Below, one piece after another: positions 33,288-45,421 of a DNA stretch of 64,000 nucleotides. This DNA comes from Ipomoea triloba (Eukaryota; Streptophyta; Magnoliopsida; Solanales; Convolvulaceae). The first letter of the stretch is position 1. Every line of letters starts with the position of its first letter. The position numbers and the translations under genes are program-made. Under the pieces are notes generated by a model. It saw only the letters and a list, made by a program, of their open reading frames with translations, searched no databases and was not told where the DNA came from. The stretch spans positions 15,366,422 through 15,430,421 of the forward strand of contig NC_044923.1 of assembly GCF_003576645.1 (NCBI RefSeq). Direction: 5' to 3'.

Positions 33288-33734
33288 GTTGCCATGACCA
33301 ATATGTAATTGTTCACTATTTTGAATGTACAATGTGCACACTGACTTATGGTTCTAAATTCATTGGCTATGCTTTATTTTTGTATTGAAATTTGTGTTTG
33401 AGAAAGAAATTGCATAAAATGAGCAAAAACATATAATATATTAATTGGCAATAAAACACACCTTTACAGTTTGGTTTGTTTGCATCTAACATTGCACCAA
33501 AAAAAAAAAAAAACAAAACAAAACCATGCTTCTGCCATGGTATTGCCAACTTAGGCAATACTGCCCCTTACAAAAAAACCAAGGCATAAGACTGCCAACA
33601 AAAACAAAAGAAACCATGGCAACAATTTGTTTTTTTTTTCCTTTTCACATATTAACAAAACCATGCTAACAATACTACCCAAAAACTACCATCAATTCTA
33701 CCAACTTCAACCCACAGTTCACTCAAGTTCAATA
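33288..33734. other. AT-rich spacer between convergent gene remnants
   Basis: Non-coding; A-run at 33497-33513. It separates the ends of the GRF gene and the transposase remnant. Confidence 0.5.
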
Positions 33735-35440
33735 GGTTCATTGAAATTCTCTTTGAATTTGGACTTGAACCCCACGGTAGACCTTGTTCTATATGTTCTT
33801 GTAGCTACATGCTTTGCCTTCACTTGCCTTTTCAAGCCAAGGGTCTTCTGTTTTTTAGAAGTAGGGGTTGTTGAATTGCCCTTTCTTCTCTAACTTCCTT
33901 TCTCACTTGCTTTGTCTTGACCAAATCATGTGTTGGATTTTTTCTTTAAAATGGCACTTGAACTAATTGCACCACCTCATGTCCAACTTGAACCTGTCAG
34001 TTGCAGTTAATAGCATGGTTGAAAAAATTGCTAGGCGCTTTGAGAGTACCTAGGATGCCTAGGCGAGGATTAATCGGTGCCTAGGCGCCCATTGTATTTT
34101 TTATTTTTAAAAAATTTGTTGAAGTATTTTTAATTTTTTAAAGACTAAAAATTATAAATTATATAATACTTTAATAGTTAATACTAAAATATTAAATATT
34201 AACCTAAAAAATATCTAGAGTTTCTACAAATTAGGGTTATTTCAATTCCCTCAAAACAATGTTGTTTTGAGTGAAATAATCCATTAAAAAAAAGAACAAT
34301 AGTTAATCAGCCGACTATGCGGCCTAGTCGGTGTCTAGGAGGTCTAGTCGGCACCTAGGAAGCTTAGGCGATTAGCGCCTAAGCGGCATAGGCGGAGATT
34401 AGACGGTCTAGGCGGTCGCCTAGCCAGCCAGCCGCCTAGACCACCATTTTAGCTGATATGCTAGGCAGTCGACTGGTGCCTAGCGCCTAGGCAGGGATTA
34501 ATCGGTGCCTAGGCGAGATGTTTACAACACTGGTTAATAGTTCATTTAGCCAACCCTCAAAGTTTAAAATGAAGTGGCACAATAATGAAGCCTTAAAACT
34601 GAAACTACCTCATGTGATGGATTTTCTAGATTCTTAGGCAGATTTATGTTATGCACTTCATCATTTCCTAATTCAAACTAAATACAAATACATTAACATA
34701 GTTCATCTACAACCTAAAACTGTAAAACAAATTCAAACCATCATGAAAGCCTTACAAATACCTCAACCAATGGATTGTCTGATTCATCTGGTAGATTTAG
34801 CCTATGAATTTCATCATTTCCTACTTCAAACTGGAACAACCAGACAGAAAAATAAGTCATCAAGTACTTCAAACTGTAAAGCAAATGCTAACCAGATTTT
34901 GCCAGAAACATTACCTCAACAAATGCATTCTCTGTTTCACCTGGCATATTTATGCTATATATTTCATCATTATACACCAACTCATTTCCTACTTGAAACT
35001 GAAATAAGCATAATACATAGTTCATCAAATTGTAAAACAATAGTCACCAGAAGTAAAGCCTTGGATGCTCAGATGATGGCCTTGGCTGCTGTGATGATGA
35101 CCTTGGCTAAAATGGAAAATGAATGCAATGAGATAGTAAATAATAGTGAGATAGTAAATAAAAGTGAGATATTAAATAACAATGGCCTTACTTGATTGCC
35201 TTTTAAGGGACATTTTCTACTGTTATGTCCTTTTTGCTTACAATAGGTGCAATGCAAGGTCACATGTGTCCTTGAAAGATGGATCCCATCAACTGAAAAT
35301 CCATTTGCCCCCTGTTGGTTTTTGTGTCACCTCATCTGCTCCCTTCTTCCTTAGTTTTTTTTTGCCTTCCAGCCCTGGCAGTGTACATAGGTGGTAGTGG
35401 TGCCACTTTTTTTTTTTTATTTCAGGCTATCTAGTGGTGC
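33735..35440 (-). pseudogene. 3' exons of a MuDR-type MULE transposase
   Basis: On the minus strand, PMYTARAGRQKKTKEEG (about 35395-35345, the PGRPKKKR-like segment of MuDR transposases) is followed after a frame change by a CCHC knuckle, CTYCKQKGHNSRKCP (about 35251-35207). Three exon-like repeats follow with acceptor and donor sites: 34998-34915, 34830-34762 and 34677-34609, encoding FQVGNELVYNDEIYSIN..., FEVGNDEIHRLNLPDE... and FELGNDEVHNINLPKN.... After a hAT MITE, a basic C-terminal exon (TSKKQKTLGLKRQVKAKH) ends at about 33735. The catalytic core is not present in the window. Family knowledge supports a C-terminal knuckle; the exon triplication is specific to this copy. Confidence 0.7.
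34014..34532. mobile_element. hAT MITE with CCTAGGCG-rich interior (519 bp)
   Basis: CATGGTTGAAAAAATTGC at the left pairs imperfectly with the inverted right end CAGTGTTGTAAACATC. The 8-bp duplication GTTAATAG is perfect (34006-34013 and 34533-34540). Many GCCTAGGCG words make the flanks strongly palindromic. Confidence 0.88.
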
Positions 35441-35442
35441 TA

Positions 35443-36083
35443 CACCTTGAAATGAATGCACCTTGTGGAAATTAGGTCAAACTGGTGGGGACTTGGAGGG
35501 TAGCCATCACCTCCAAAAGTAAATCAACATAAATGTCCTCCCTAAAGTCGACAAGAAGGAACTTTCGTTCAGCCTCCCCAACAAGTGCAACCACCTCGTC
35601 CCAGATCCCGAACTCAGTGAGCGCATCAAAATGTATAACATAGGGTTAGAAGATGGATTTGGTCACGTAGAGTTCATAGTGGTCATTGACATCCTTTGCA
35701 GTGAAGTGTAGATGCCCCGACCCTTGACGGATAGGGACATCCTTGGAAGGTTTCTTGGCACTAGCCTTCTTTCTACCCATCTGCAATGGACAACTCAAGG
35801 TAAAAAGCATGTGGAGGGAAGTAAAGGTTAGGAAAATATGCACAGAAAGGAGATGGCGGATGATATATGCACCTAAAGAACAAAGGATCAGAGGAAAAAG
35901 TGGCCAAGTATCAAAGAAAACCATAAAAAATTGGGGAGCAGGGTCACACGGCCAAACCAACGGGCTGTGGGGGTGGCCGTGGGCCCCTGCTCTCAAAACT
36001 GAAAGCTTACTGGAAACTTGGCAAAACTCCACGGCTAGGCACACGGCCCGTGTGGGGGGCCATGGCCTTGTCGTGGTCTGCAA
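35443..36083 (-). pseudogene. Athila ORF1-like protein remnant
   Basis: The frame contains MGRKKASAKKPSKDVPIRQG near 35780, then a segment ending YELYVTKSIF, a stop, and in continuation FDALTEFGIWDEVVALVGEA (about 35625-35565), which has the pattern of the Athila ORF1 family. Its role is unknown. The long leader before MGRKKAS is probably not coding. At least two stops interrupt it. Confidence 0.45.
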
Positions 36084-36089
36084 TTAAAC

Positions 36090-37140
36090 ATACAGTCATG
36101 GATCTTTTGCCCAAAAAACTTGAAATTTGAGCCTAAATATCAACAAGCAGACATTCCCCTCTAATTTCTCAGCATAAAACGATCAAAACCCACCCTAAAA
36201 ACAAGATATTATATCCAAGAACAAGAAAAACATGGTGGGTTCCAAAATTTCCTCAACAAGTATATATGAGCACCATTGAAGCAATGCAGAGCAAATAACC
36301 ATGAATAAAACAAGAATAACTCTAGGGCATGCTTAAACTATCAACATTCATCTATAAAAATCAAGATCCAAACAATATATGAACAATGAAGCACAAATCT
36401 AACTACAATAGAGAGAGAAATTCAAAAATAAAGAGATTCAAACCTTAAATTGTGGATTAATGGAACAAAATTGAAGATGAGGCTTGATTTCTTGAAGTTT
36501 AGAGCACCAAATATGGAGCAGAAGAAGAGAGGAAGAGGGGTTGAGGAAGGTGGGGTCGGCTAGGGTTAAGAGGAAAAAGGGAAAAATCAAGCTTTTATAC
36601 TAGGTGGAAATGACCAAGGCCACGACCCGTTTGGGGGGTCGTGGGCCTGGCTTCTGGATAGTGCAGATTGCATTGCAATTCCTTAAAACTCAACGGGCAC
36701 CTACACGGGCCGTGCAGGTGCCTCCTCAAAATGCCGAAAGGCACTGTAAATGCCTTGATACTCAACGGCCACCCCCACGGGCCATGGGAGTAGCCGTTTG
36801 GGTGGCGTTTCGGAATTCAAAACTCCATTTCTTAGAATCTAGCCTTGTTTTCACTTGCGAATCAATCCATATCAACTTCAAATCACTCCGACTCCTAACC
36901 AAATCATAAACACTCAATTTTCTAGCCATCCCCAACACTCTCTAAAGCAAATTAGATCAATTCTCACACAATTATTCCCAATCAAAAGCAATGGATGAAG
37001 AAGAAATGCATAACACACATTTAGGGACACATTCGAACTCTAAAATATAACTAAAGCAAGCAAAGACTTAAAATGTAAATGCAATGGAAGTAAAGTGCAA
37101 AAAATAAAGGATAACATGGGGTGCCTCCCATAAAGAGCTA
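36090..37140 (-). other. Untranslated part of the Athila-like element
   Basis: No open frame. Repeated CACGGCCCGTG/ACGGGCCATGG words occur at about 35945-36065 and 36610-36800 and again in the LTR near 42056. A segment near 37140 reads ELTTLNLALYGRHP on the minus strand, which may be the end of pol. Confidence 0.45.
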
Positions 37141-37375
37141 AGTTTAACGTCGTTAGCTCGACTCAACCTCTATAGCATCAAGTGTAGTTGGAGACCAATT
37201 GGTCTGGTGGCTTTTTGAACTTAGAAAGCTCCTTCATCCATCTTCTATAGAAACCATCATGGCTAAAGAAACTTCTTACACCTCTCGGAGCATGCTTTTT
37301 CCTTAGAGATTCATGAGTGGCTAAAATTGCTTGCATGTCTCCTAATTCATTCCTCCGGGCCTCATCAATGCAATC

Positions 37376-38087
37376 CTATATCCCCTCTATCATGTGACAC
37401 TCATCAACATAGGAGGGTTGGTGTTTGGCCATTTTAAATATGTCAAACTCAATCTTGTTCACGTCCACTTCCATCACTAGTTTTCCCCGCTTCACATCAA
37501 TGATTGTCTCAGTAGTAGCTAGAAATGGCCTACCAAGGATTATGAGAACCTTGGCATCCTTCTCTATATCAAGAACAACAAAATTTCCCAGTATAAAATA
37601 TTGATCAATCATTACCGGGATATCTTCAAGTACTCACATCGGGCGCTTTATGGAACGGTCCGCCATCTGTAGAGTCATGGTAGTAGGCTTAGTCTCACCA
37701 AGATTGAGCCTCCTACAAAGAGAATTAAGGCATAAGGCTCACACTAGCCCCAAGATCACATAAAGCACTTCCCACCACAAACCCACCAATTATGCAAGGA
37801 ATGTCGAAGCTTCCGGGATCCTTCAACTTAGGGGGCAACTTCTGTTGAAGTACTGCACAAGTCAAAGCTCCCTCACTGAGGTCCACCATCACACTCTTTT
37901 CTAACTTCTTCTTGTTGCTCAAAATGTTCTTCAAGAACTTCTTGTATGATGGTATTTTAGTCACAGCTTCAACAAAGGGCATAGAAATCTCCAACTTGTC
38001 AAGCATCTTGTGGAACTTGCTCTCTCTTTCAGTCTCTTTTGATATCCACAACCTTTGTGGAAATGACAATAAGTTGCAAGGAATCAC
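37376..38087 (-). pseudogene. Gypsy retropepsin (protease) remnant
   Basis: On the minus strand, ALCDLGASVSLMP (to about 37728) contains the DLGAS active-site motif used by Athila/Tat retropepsins. After a frame break at 37640-37725, ILGRPFLATTETIIDVKRG (near 37530) is the second conserved protease segment. The upstream helix-rich part (KMLDKLEISMPFVEAVTKIP) is the usual gag-protease linker. It would cleave the gag-pol polyprotein; it is broken here. Confidence 0.75.
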
Positions 38088-38089
38088 CT

Positions 38090-40555
38090 AGTCATCTATT
38101 TCCATACCCTTGTTCACACTCTTCTTGCACGAGGTGCTATCTTCTTGCATATGAGCCTTTCCTTTTGAGATATTTTTTTTAATAAGAGGTTCTTCTTCAT
38201 TGTCACTGTCAAGAACATCCTTGATCTCTACTTCCACTTTCTCTTGGCCATTCTCATCTTTCTCATCACTCCTCTCAGGCACTCAGTCATCAAAAGGGAA
38301 AGGTGGGTGCTTCAAAGCTTTTCCACTTCTAGTGGTGATGACGTTCACTTGATTCCTGGGATTCTCGGTACTAGCTGGGAGTCTACCACTAGACGTTGAG
38401 GCTTGATTTGAACCTTGAGTGCCTCTTCCTTGACGTTGAGCTTTCATACTCCACTTCAGCTCACTTCAGCTTGTAACTTACTTACTTGAGACAACAATTG
38501 GTTCATGATATTGACCATGTCCACATCTTGAGAAGAATTAGGAGGTCCTTGATTTTTGTTATTCCCATAGCCTTGATTCCCTTGATGGTACTGTCCATGG
38601 CTTTAGTTTTGACTTCCCCTCCACTGGTTCCCTTGGTTTCCACCCATGTTCTCTTGATTTCCTTGAAAACCTAGGGGTGGATTTATTCCTTGATTTCCTT
38701 GGTTGTTCCATGAAGAACCATTTTGATTTTTCCGTTGTTGCCCAAAATCGCCATATCCTTAGCCTTGGCCCTAGGGTCTAGAATACCCAATCATATCAAC
38801 TTGTTCCACAATAAATGAAGAACCTTGCCCATTTGGATCCAACAAATAAGAAGTTTATGTGAAGCATGATTTCCACCACAAAGTGCACAACATGCTACCA
38901 TTGCCATACTCTGAGGACCGGGTGCATTGCAAGGAAATTGTGGCATACAATAGGGATTAGAAACAAAGGATCATTGTGGTGGTGGTGGTGGTTGGGTCAC
39001 TGATACGATCCCACATCGGCTCCACAAGAGATTGTGGAGTGGTACTTAAGTTGGGGCCAAACCTCCACTCGTGAGCTAGCTTTTGTGGTGGAGTTAGGGT
39101 CTTGGCTTGAGTGCCGTATCATTTGGTGCTTTCATTGAGAGGCCGGAGTGTAGTGGGAAAGGGTTACCTGGAAGAGGGCTACCCGGTGCTTGATAAGGTT
39201 CAAAGGGAACATAGAAGAGTCCGGAGTGAAAGCTATCTAGAGTGAAGCCATCCACTCATCCGGTGTCGGCCTAGCGGAGGGGGCGACCTAGAAAAAGGCT
39301 ACCTGGTGCTTGATAACGTCCAGAGTGAAGCCATTCAAAGGGGAAAAAGGGCTACCTAGTGCCGAGAAGAATCCGGAGTGTGAGCCGTCTAGAGTAAGCC
39401 GCCGTGGACGTCGGCTTCTCAAGGGGTGGGCAATCATACGATCCCACATCGGCTCCAGAAGAGATTGTGGAGTGGTACTTAAGTTGGAGCCAAACCTCCA
39501 CTCATGAGCTAGCTTTTGTGGTGGAGTTAGGGTCTTGGCTTGAGTGCCGTATTAGTCACTACTTGCACACTTTGCTTTGGAACCTGCATCATCTGTTTGA
39601 GCATATGTTGGATAGAGTCTAACTGAGCCTACATTGCCATCTTCTCTTCATCAACCTCAAACATCCTTGCTAGCTTCTCTTTCTTTGGTGGGTCACTCCT
39701 TTCATTGTACCAATAGGTTGTGTTGGAAGTAATCCTCTCAATCAGTTGTTCACCATATTCGGAAAGATGATTTATCAAGAATGGTCTTAGCGCTATCCAA
39801 CAAACTCTCATAGAAATATGAGATAAAATCCCTTAGAGTCATCAAATTCTTCGGGCACTGCCTTCTCAATTCCTTGAATCGGTTCCAAGCCTCATAAAGT
39901 ACCAAACTATTGGAAGTTCTGAATTTGTTTCTTCAACTTGGCAGCCTTAGAAGGAGGACAATACTCTTACATGAAAGCCCCGTATAGTTGCTCCCAAGTG
40001 ACAAAGTGGTTGGCAGGGAAAGAATTTAGCCAACTCAAAGCTTGATCTCTCAGATGAAAAAGGAAACAACCTTAGCTTGATAGCATCACTAGGAATCCCA
40101 TTCATCTCGATTGTCTGGCAAATCCTGTCAAAGTGAACAACATGAGCTTTAGGATCCTCAATCCATGCACCTCCAAATTGATTAGCTTGCACCATTTGGA
40201 TTAAGGATGTCTTGAGCTCAAAGTTGTTTGCATCAACTCCTAGGTAAACAATGCAATCTTCTTCCTCAAACTCTATAGCTAGATGGGTTGCTGCGATGGG
40301 TTGTTGAACACCTTGTTGGAATACAGGAAGAACTTATTGTGAAAACTGTTGAGCAAACTGATTGAAGAAATTAAGATTCATATGATTCAGAAGATTTTGC
40401 ATCCTAACCCCTTGGCCTTGTTCCTGTGACTGAGGTTGTTGCTGCCCATAACCTTGAGGAGTGCCATTTTGATTCATGTTAGGGAAAAATGGGAATTGAG
40501 CTTGTGGGACTCCCATTTCCCCTCCAACACATGCATTGACATTGGGGTTTGCCAT
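38090..40555 (-). pseudogene. Gypsy gag remnant, interrupted by a TRIM
   Basis: On the minus strand, the N-terminal Gln/Asn-rich part (40555-40334) is followed by VQANQFGGAWIEDPKAHVVH and IKLRLFPFS (40195-40075), the core of Athila/Tat gag, then SNTTYWYNERSDPPKKEKLA (about 39735-39675). A CALCGGNHASHK remnant of the knuckle lies near 38890. The acidic/basic linker at 38282-38088 precedes the protease. Several frameshifts and stops separate these pieces, and the 554-bp TRIM at 39001-39554 splits it. Confidence 0.75.
39001..39554 (+). mobile_element. TRIM retrotransposon (554 bp)
   Basis: Two 121-bp direct terminal repeats (39001-39121 and 39434-39554) start TGATACGATCCC/TCATACGATCCC and end CCGTATCA/CCGTATTA, with about five differences. 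The first is followed by TTTGGTGCTTTCATTGAGAG, a plausible primer site; the second is preceded by a purine run AAGGGGTGGG. The 5-bp duplication GTCAC lies at 38996-39000 and 39555-39559. The 312-bp interior codes for nothing. Confidence 0.93.
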
Positions 40556-41036
40556 GAAGTTTTGTGCTTGTATAGGAGCAATTGGTACTTGAGAGACATT
40601 GGCACAGAATCCATAGTTCTCCTCGTTAAACTCTCCATGCCTCTAGTTTTGATGAGTGCTTAAGTCAGCATGAGAAACTTTCCCGGTGGCCGATGTTACT
40701 AGTGTCTCCGGTTTCCATGGCTACTTCAAAGTTTTCAAATTCTCGTAGCCACTCGCGCAAATCTCTTCTTTTCCTCCTTAGATCCCTTAAGAGCTCATGG
40801 TTAAAAGGATGAAGATTTTGGCTCCCCTTAGATCTTGTTTGCATAAACAGGAGGAAAGCCTATTATCAAGCACAAACAAAAACACATTTGGAAGAACTTG
40901 GTTATGAGTTAGAGTAAAATAAGCAAAAAAAAAAAATAAAAATAAAAAAAAAACAAAAACTTGATCTCCTAAGAATTCACTAACTTTAACGCTAGAAATA
41001 AAACAATCACAACACAATACAACCAAATAAACCAAT

Positions 41037-41053
41037 CCCCGGCAACGGCGCCA
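41037..41053 (-). other. Primer-binding site of the Athila-like element
   Basis: TGGCGCCGTTGCCGGGG on the minus strand, six bases from the LTR end; this is the site usual for Athila/Tat elements. Confidence 0.85.
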
Positions 41054-41059
41054 AAAATT

Positions 41060-42085
41060 TGATGAGTAAAAATGGTGATGGTAAAAAGAGGGTGAAAATG
41101 TCATTCCGCTGAGGATTGGGACTATGACACGTACTTGTATGAATTGCTAAATTCTAGGCACTAATGTTCTGGAATTCAGAAGGATCCAAGCAAGCTATGA
41201 TTAATGATGGAAAATAAACTAATAATTTTGGGTTTTTGAATATAAAGAAATGCAAATTAAACACTGATAAACTATATGATAAAAGATGGGTCCAGATTAG
41301 GGGTATTGCTTTCTTGATCACTAACAACTCAAAATTAGGGGAAAAACAATTCACCAAAGGATTTATGGCAATGCACATAAGAATTCAAGTCTAAGTTACA
41401 ATAGGAAACAATAAACAAGAATTAGAGTAGGATTGCCCCACTTTTGTGATGCATCAATCCTAACTCTTGAAACACATAAGCATTATAAGCCCCAATTCAC
41501 CCCTATTTTCATAGAAGGAGAATTACGTTTGAAATTGGCTAGGCTTGAGTCTTTCATCCAACTTTCATTGAGATGAAAGCCTCTCCAAAACAAGCTAACA
41601 ATTGTTGCGCATCAATCACTAACAAGAGGAATTAAAAATCCAATTCAAACATAAAAACTATAGGTGGTTATTTATCGCCTTTATGCAATAAGTAAATACC
41701 TAGCATCAAGAATATATAGCAATAGAACCATAATCCAAACCCAAAAGCTAACTACTCACGCATTATAGATGTAAATAAAACAAAGGTAAAGTAATTCATC
41801 ATAAACATTGCAATAAAACTAAGAAGAAAGTAAATAAAGAGTAAAGGAAAACTTCTCTATTGAAGATGAAGAAATCTTGGTAGAAATCCACTCCAATCCG
41901 AAATTAAAACTTGAAATTAAAGTAATCTATGTAATACTATTCTAATCTATGCTATGAAAGTCTGGAAGAAATAAGAAAAATAAACTAAAACAATCTAGGG
42001 TTCGAAACCTCCCAAAAACGCAAAAAATCACGTTAAATAGAGCAGATACAGAGCCTCACGGGCCGTGTGAGGGACCACAAGGTAT
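41060..42085 (-). repeat. 5' LTR of the Athila-like element, truncated
   Basis: Begins TGATGAGTAAA on the plus strand (LTR end CATCA on the minus strand). It matches the right half of the solo LTR at 12156-13710 in reverse. It stops at about 42085 at a TA tract, before the expected LTR start. Confidence 0.75.
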
Positions 42086-42702
42086 ATATATATATTTGTT
42101 TGTTTGTTTTTATCTTTTAAATTATATTTATCAATTTTTTAAATAATTAATTTTACCAAACACTTTTAACCGTGATTAGTTTAATAATTCACAACTTTCA
42201 ATCAATAACTTCTAACTTTTTGACTTTCAATTAATTTTTAATTTTTAAATAACTTTTCAGTTAATTTTCTCATAGCTTCGGAATGAGTAACTTAAGAATG
42301 CATGTTATTGTGATATTACAGCTTTTGGACTTTTGCCCCACCTTGCTTAAAGTGATTTGTTCATCTATAATAATCTTCATTGATCAATAATGTTCAGAAT
42401 GACACATTGACACGTGGTATACTCTTTCTTTATGTTTTTCCTTCATTTATATGCATGTATCATGATGTGGACATTTACAACAGTCAAAGTAAAGTGAACT
42501 CAAACAAAATGGACCAACAAAACACATTAAAGATGGTGGCAGGTGGCACATTACATTAAATAACAAACAAAACAAAATTTAAAAAAAAAAACACATAGAA
42601 GGATAACACTGTTCATATCAAATTATATGTTTTCTAGTATAATTTTATCTTATTAATTTATAATAAAATTGATTAATTCATAAATATTTAAAAATTATAA
42701 AA
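42086..42702. other. AT-rich intergenic DNA
   Basis: Nothing identifiable. Confidence 0.55.
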
Positions 42703-43009
42703 GGGGTGTTTGGTAATTGGGTTAGTGTGTTTGACTAGTTAATAACATTAGTTGATTGTAAAAAGATGTTTGGTAAATTAGCTATTAGCTGATGGCAAGT
42801 TAATTACATGCAAAATGACTTTTTCAAAAAATTGATCGAAAAAAAGCTGCTTTGAACATCTTTTTGAATTTTAGTTTTTTGGTGCAATAAGCTGTTACAA
42901 AAAATTAATTAATCAAACACGCATTGACGGTTTAACCAAGTCAAACAACTAATAGTGGACACAAAAGTTAAAATTGATTGATTGGCTAACTATGTTACCA
43001 AATAGGACC
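42703..43009. mobile_element. MITE with TTTGGTAA ends
   Basis: GGGGTGTTTGGTAATTGGG at the left pairs with the inverted right end GGTCCTATTTGGTAAC. AAA flanks both sides, which is not diagnostic. Likely a PIF- or hAT-type MITE. Confidence 0.5.
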
Positions 43010-43605
43010 AAAGTGATCGTAAAACCCAGCTTATTACTATATTAAAAATTGCAAAAAATAATAATAATAATAATAATAATAATATATAATAAATTAAAAG
43101 TTTGTGCAAATTTTGTATTGGGTTGGAGAATGAGTTTGAAATCTTAACTAGCGGAGAAGGTCGCTATCTTTGGCATAGGGTGACCACAATCTTGATGAAT
43201 AGGCATGTAGCTTAAAGAAATAGGGAAAAAGATTAAAAGGGAAAAACGAAAAAGGGAAAGTGTCAAACTCCTTTATTTTATTGCATGGGATGAGTCATAA
43301 ATTCATTGTACTAATCCATTGCTTCATTGTCCATTGCTTCCAACCTATGCAAATTATATTGTACGTAACAATATTAATGCATAATTTTTTTGTTAGGAAT
43401 TATAAAAAGAAGATGCCTTTTTATCAGAGAAATAATGAAGGATTAGTAGTCAAATGTGAGTTTGGTGCATTTCTAATAGCTGGTTTGTAGGTTAGTTTCT
43501 TTAGCAAATGTATGTTGCTATGAACGAACTTTATATTGTTGATCTATTGAGGATATGTATTGGAACAATGATCCAATTGCTTTTTATTAGACCATTTGAA
43601 TGAAT
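43010..43605. other. AT-rich intergenic DNA
   Basis: An (AAT)n tract at about 43060-43085. No supported gene. Confidence 0.55.
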
Positions 43606-43856
43606 TGTAGGAATATTGATTCATATAGGACTAACCTCTGGCCATAGTTGTTCCTTAGAAATTGCCTTATTGTTGCTGTAGATTGCCTTAGTGATTTTGT
43701 AGAGTGTCTCCCACATGTCCATAGGTTCAATATGGATGGTGTATAATCTGTCCAAAGACAATGACTTGAGCAGTGGGAGACCTAACATATATATAGCCTA
43801 TTAACCATCAATCTAGGCTTTGTAACGGTTTTTGTTACAACCGTTACAATCTCTAA
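43606..43856 (-). repeat. 3' LTR of the copia element
   Basis: Ends (plus strand) TGTAGGAATATTGATTCATA ... ACAATCTCTAA; same length as the partner at 51397-51647. Confidence 0.85.
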
Positions 43857-44195
43857 CTATGGCACCACATAATGGTCATTGAAGGCCATAATAACTTGCA
43901 CCATAATGATTTTTCTTAATGGAAAAATGTTAGGTGCAAGTAGAATATCAAAGAAACAAAAAACATGAACTATAGAGATATGTCATCTTAATACGAGTAG
44001 TATCTACTATAATCACAATGTAACTTATTCTCTAAGCAGTTTATTGTGGTAACCAAAAACTTAATGGATAAACCTTATGTTTATTCCAGGTCCAAAGATA
44101 TATATTTTCTCAATCAAGATATGTGCACAATACAATAATGAGAAAATATTTGAATGCTTTAAGAATTTCATTTAATAACTGAATGTATATAAATT

Positions 44196-45421
44196 TTACA
44201 AAGTGGGCGCAAGTCTCATTTTCTCAACAAAATCCCTAAACTTGAATGATGGCATACCTTTAGTCAAGGGATCAGCAATCATCAACTTAGTACTTATATG
44301 CTCAATGATGGCCAAGTAGTTGCTGTCGATGTGCTTACTTCGACTCCCACTCTTATTGTTCTTAACTAGGAAGACTGCAGCTGAGTTGTCGCAATAAACC
44401 TTTAATGGCTTAGAAATGGAGTCCATAATTCTAAGCCCTGAAATGAAATTCTTAAGCCATACACCTTGAGATGTAGCCTCAAAACATGAAACGAACTCGG
44501 CTTCCATGGTTGAAGTGGTGACAAGAGTTTGTTTAACACTTCTCCATGAAATAGCTCCACCGGCCATAATGAAAATGTTTCCCGAAGTTGATTTCTGAGA
44601 ACCAACGCAATCGGCAAAGTCCGCATCAGAGTACCCAACAACGTCCAAAATGTTCATCTCCCTGAACACAAGCTTATAATCCTTGGTACCCTTAACATAC
44701 CTCAAAACCTTCTTTGCAACTCTCTAGTGGTCTAAACCCGGATCACTTTGATATTGTCCCAGCATTCTAACATCAAAGGCGATGTCCGACCTAGTACAGG
44801 CTTGAACATACCCAAGGCATACTGAAGCATAAGGAATATTCTTCATGGATTCTCTTTCAAAATCATTCTTTGGACACTGGTCCAAACTGAATTTATCACC
44901 TCTTACTATAGGAGCTGGATTGGACTTGGTGAACAATCCTTCATTTAAAATCTTTCTAAAACTTTGTTGATATAGGTTTCATGCGTTAGCCCCAGAATGC
45001 ATCGGGATCTATCCCTATGGATCTTTATGCCAATGGCATAAGATGCATTGCCCATATCTTTCATATCAAAGTTCTTAGAAAGGAATTGTTTCACCTCGTG
45101 CAACATCACCTTACCATTTGTTGCAAGCAAAATATCACCCACATATAAAACAAGAAAACAAATTTTACTCCCACTTGTCTTCTGGTATATGCAATGATCT
45201 AAGATACTTTCAACAAAATCATATGATGAAATGACTCTGTCAAACTTGATATACCATTGGCAGGAAGCTTGTTTTAAACCATAAATGGACTTTTTTAGCT
45301 TGCAAACCAAATGCTCACCTCCACTAGAAGAGAATCCTTCAGGTTGTTTATCACCATTAAGGAATGCTGTTTTCACATCCATTTGTTGCAATTCAAGATT
45401 GAAATGTGCAACCAAAGCCAA
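44196..45421 (-). pseudogene. Copia reverse transcriptase and RNase H
   Basis: On the minus strand: LQQMDVKTAFLNGD and VCKLKKSIYGLKQASCQWY of the RT fingers/palm (45421-45260), then LVLYVGDILLATNG, where the catalytic YVDD reads YVGD (Asp to Gly). After a frame break at 44940, PYASVCLGYVQACTRSDIAF and, after a stop near 44710, MRYVKGTKDYKL, VVGYSDADFADC (RNase H), TMEAEFVSCFEATSQGVWLK and HIDSNYLAIIEH. It would copy element RNA to DNA. The substituted catalytic Asp and at least two breaks mean it is dead. Confidence 0.85.

Larger units (their letters stand above)
35441..42085 (-). mobile_element. Decayed Ty3/gypsy element, Athila/Tat-like
   Basis: Reading on the minus strand: LTR (41060-42085, right end truncated), primer site TGGCGCCGTTGCCGGGG (41053-41037), gag remnants (40555 to about 38100), retropepsin (38087-37376), a deletion of RT/RNase H/integrase, an untranslated stretch (about 37140-36090) and an Athila ORF1-like reading frame (36083-35443). 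The 3' LTR is not seen. A TRIM is nested in gag. Confidence 0.75.
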
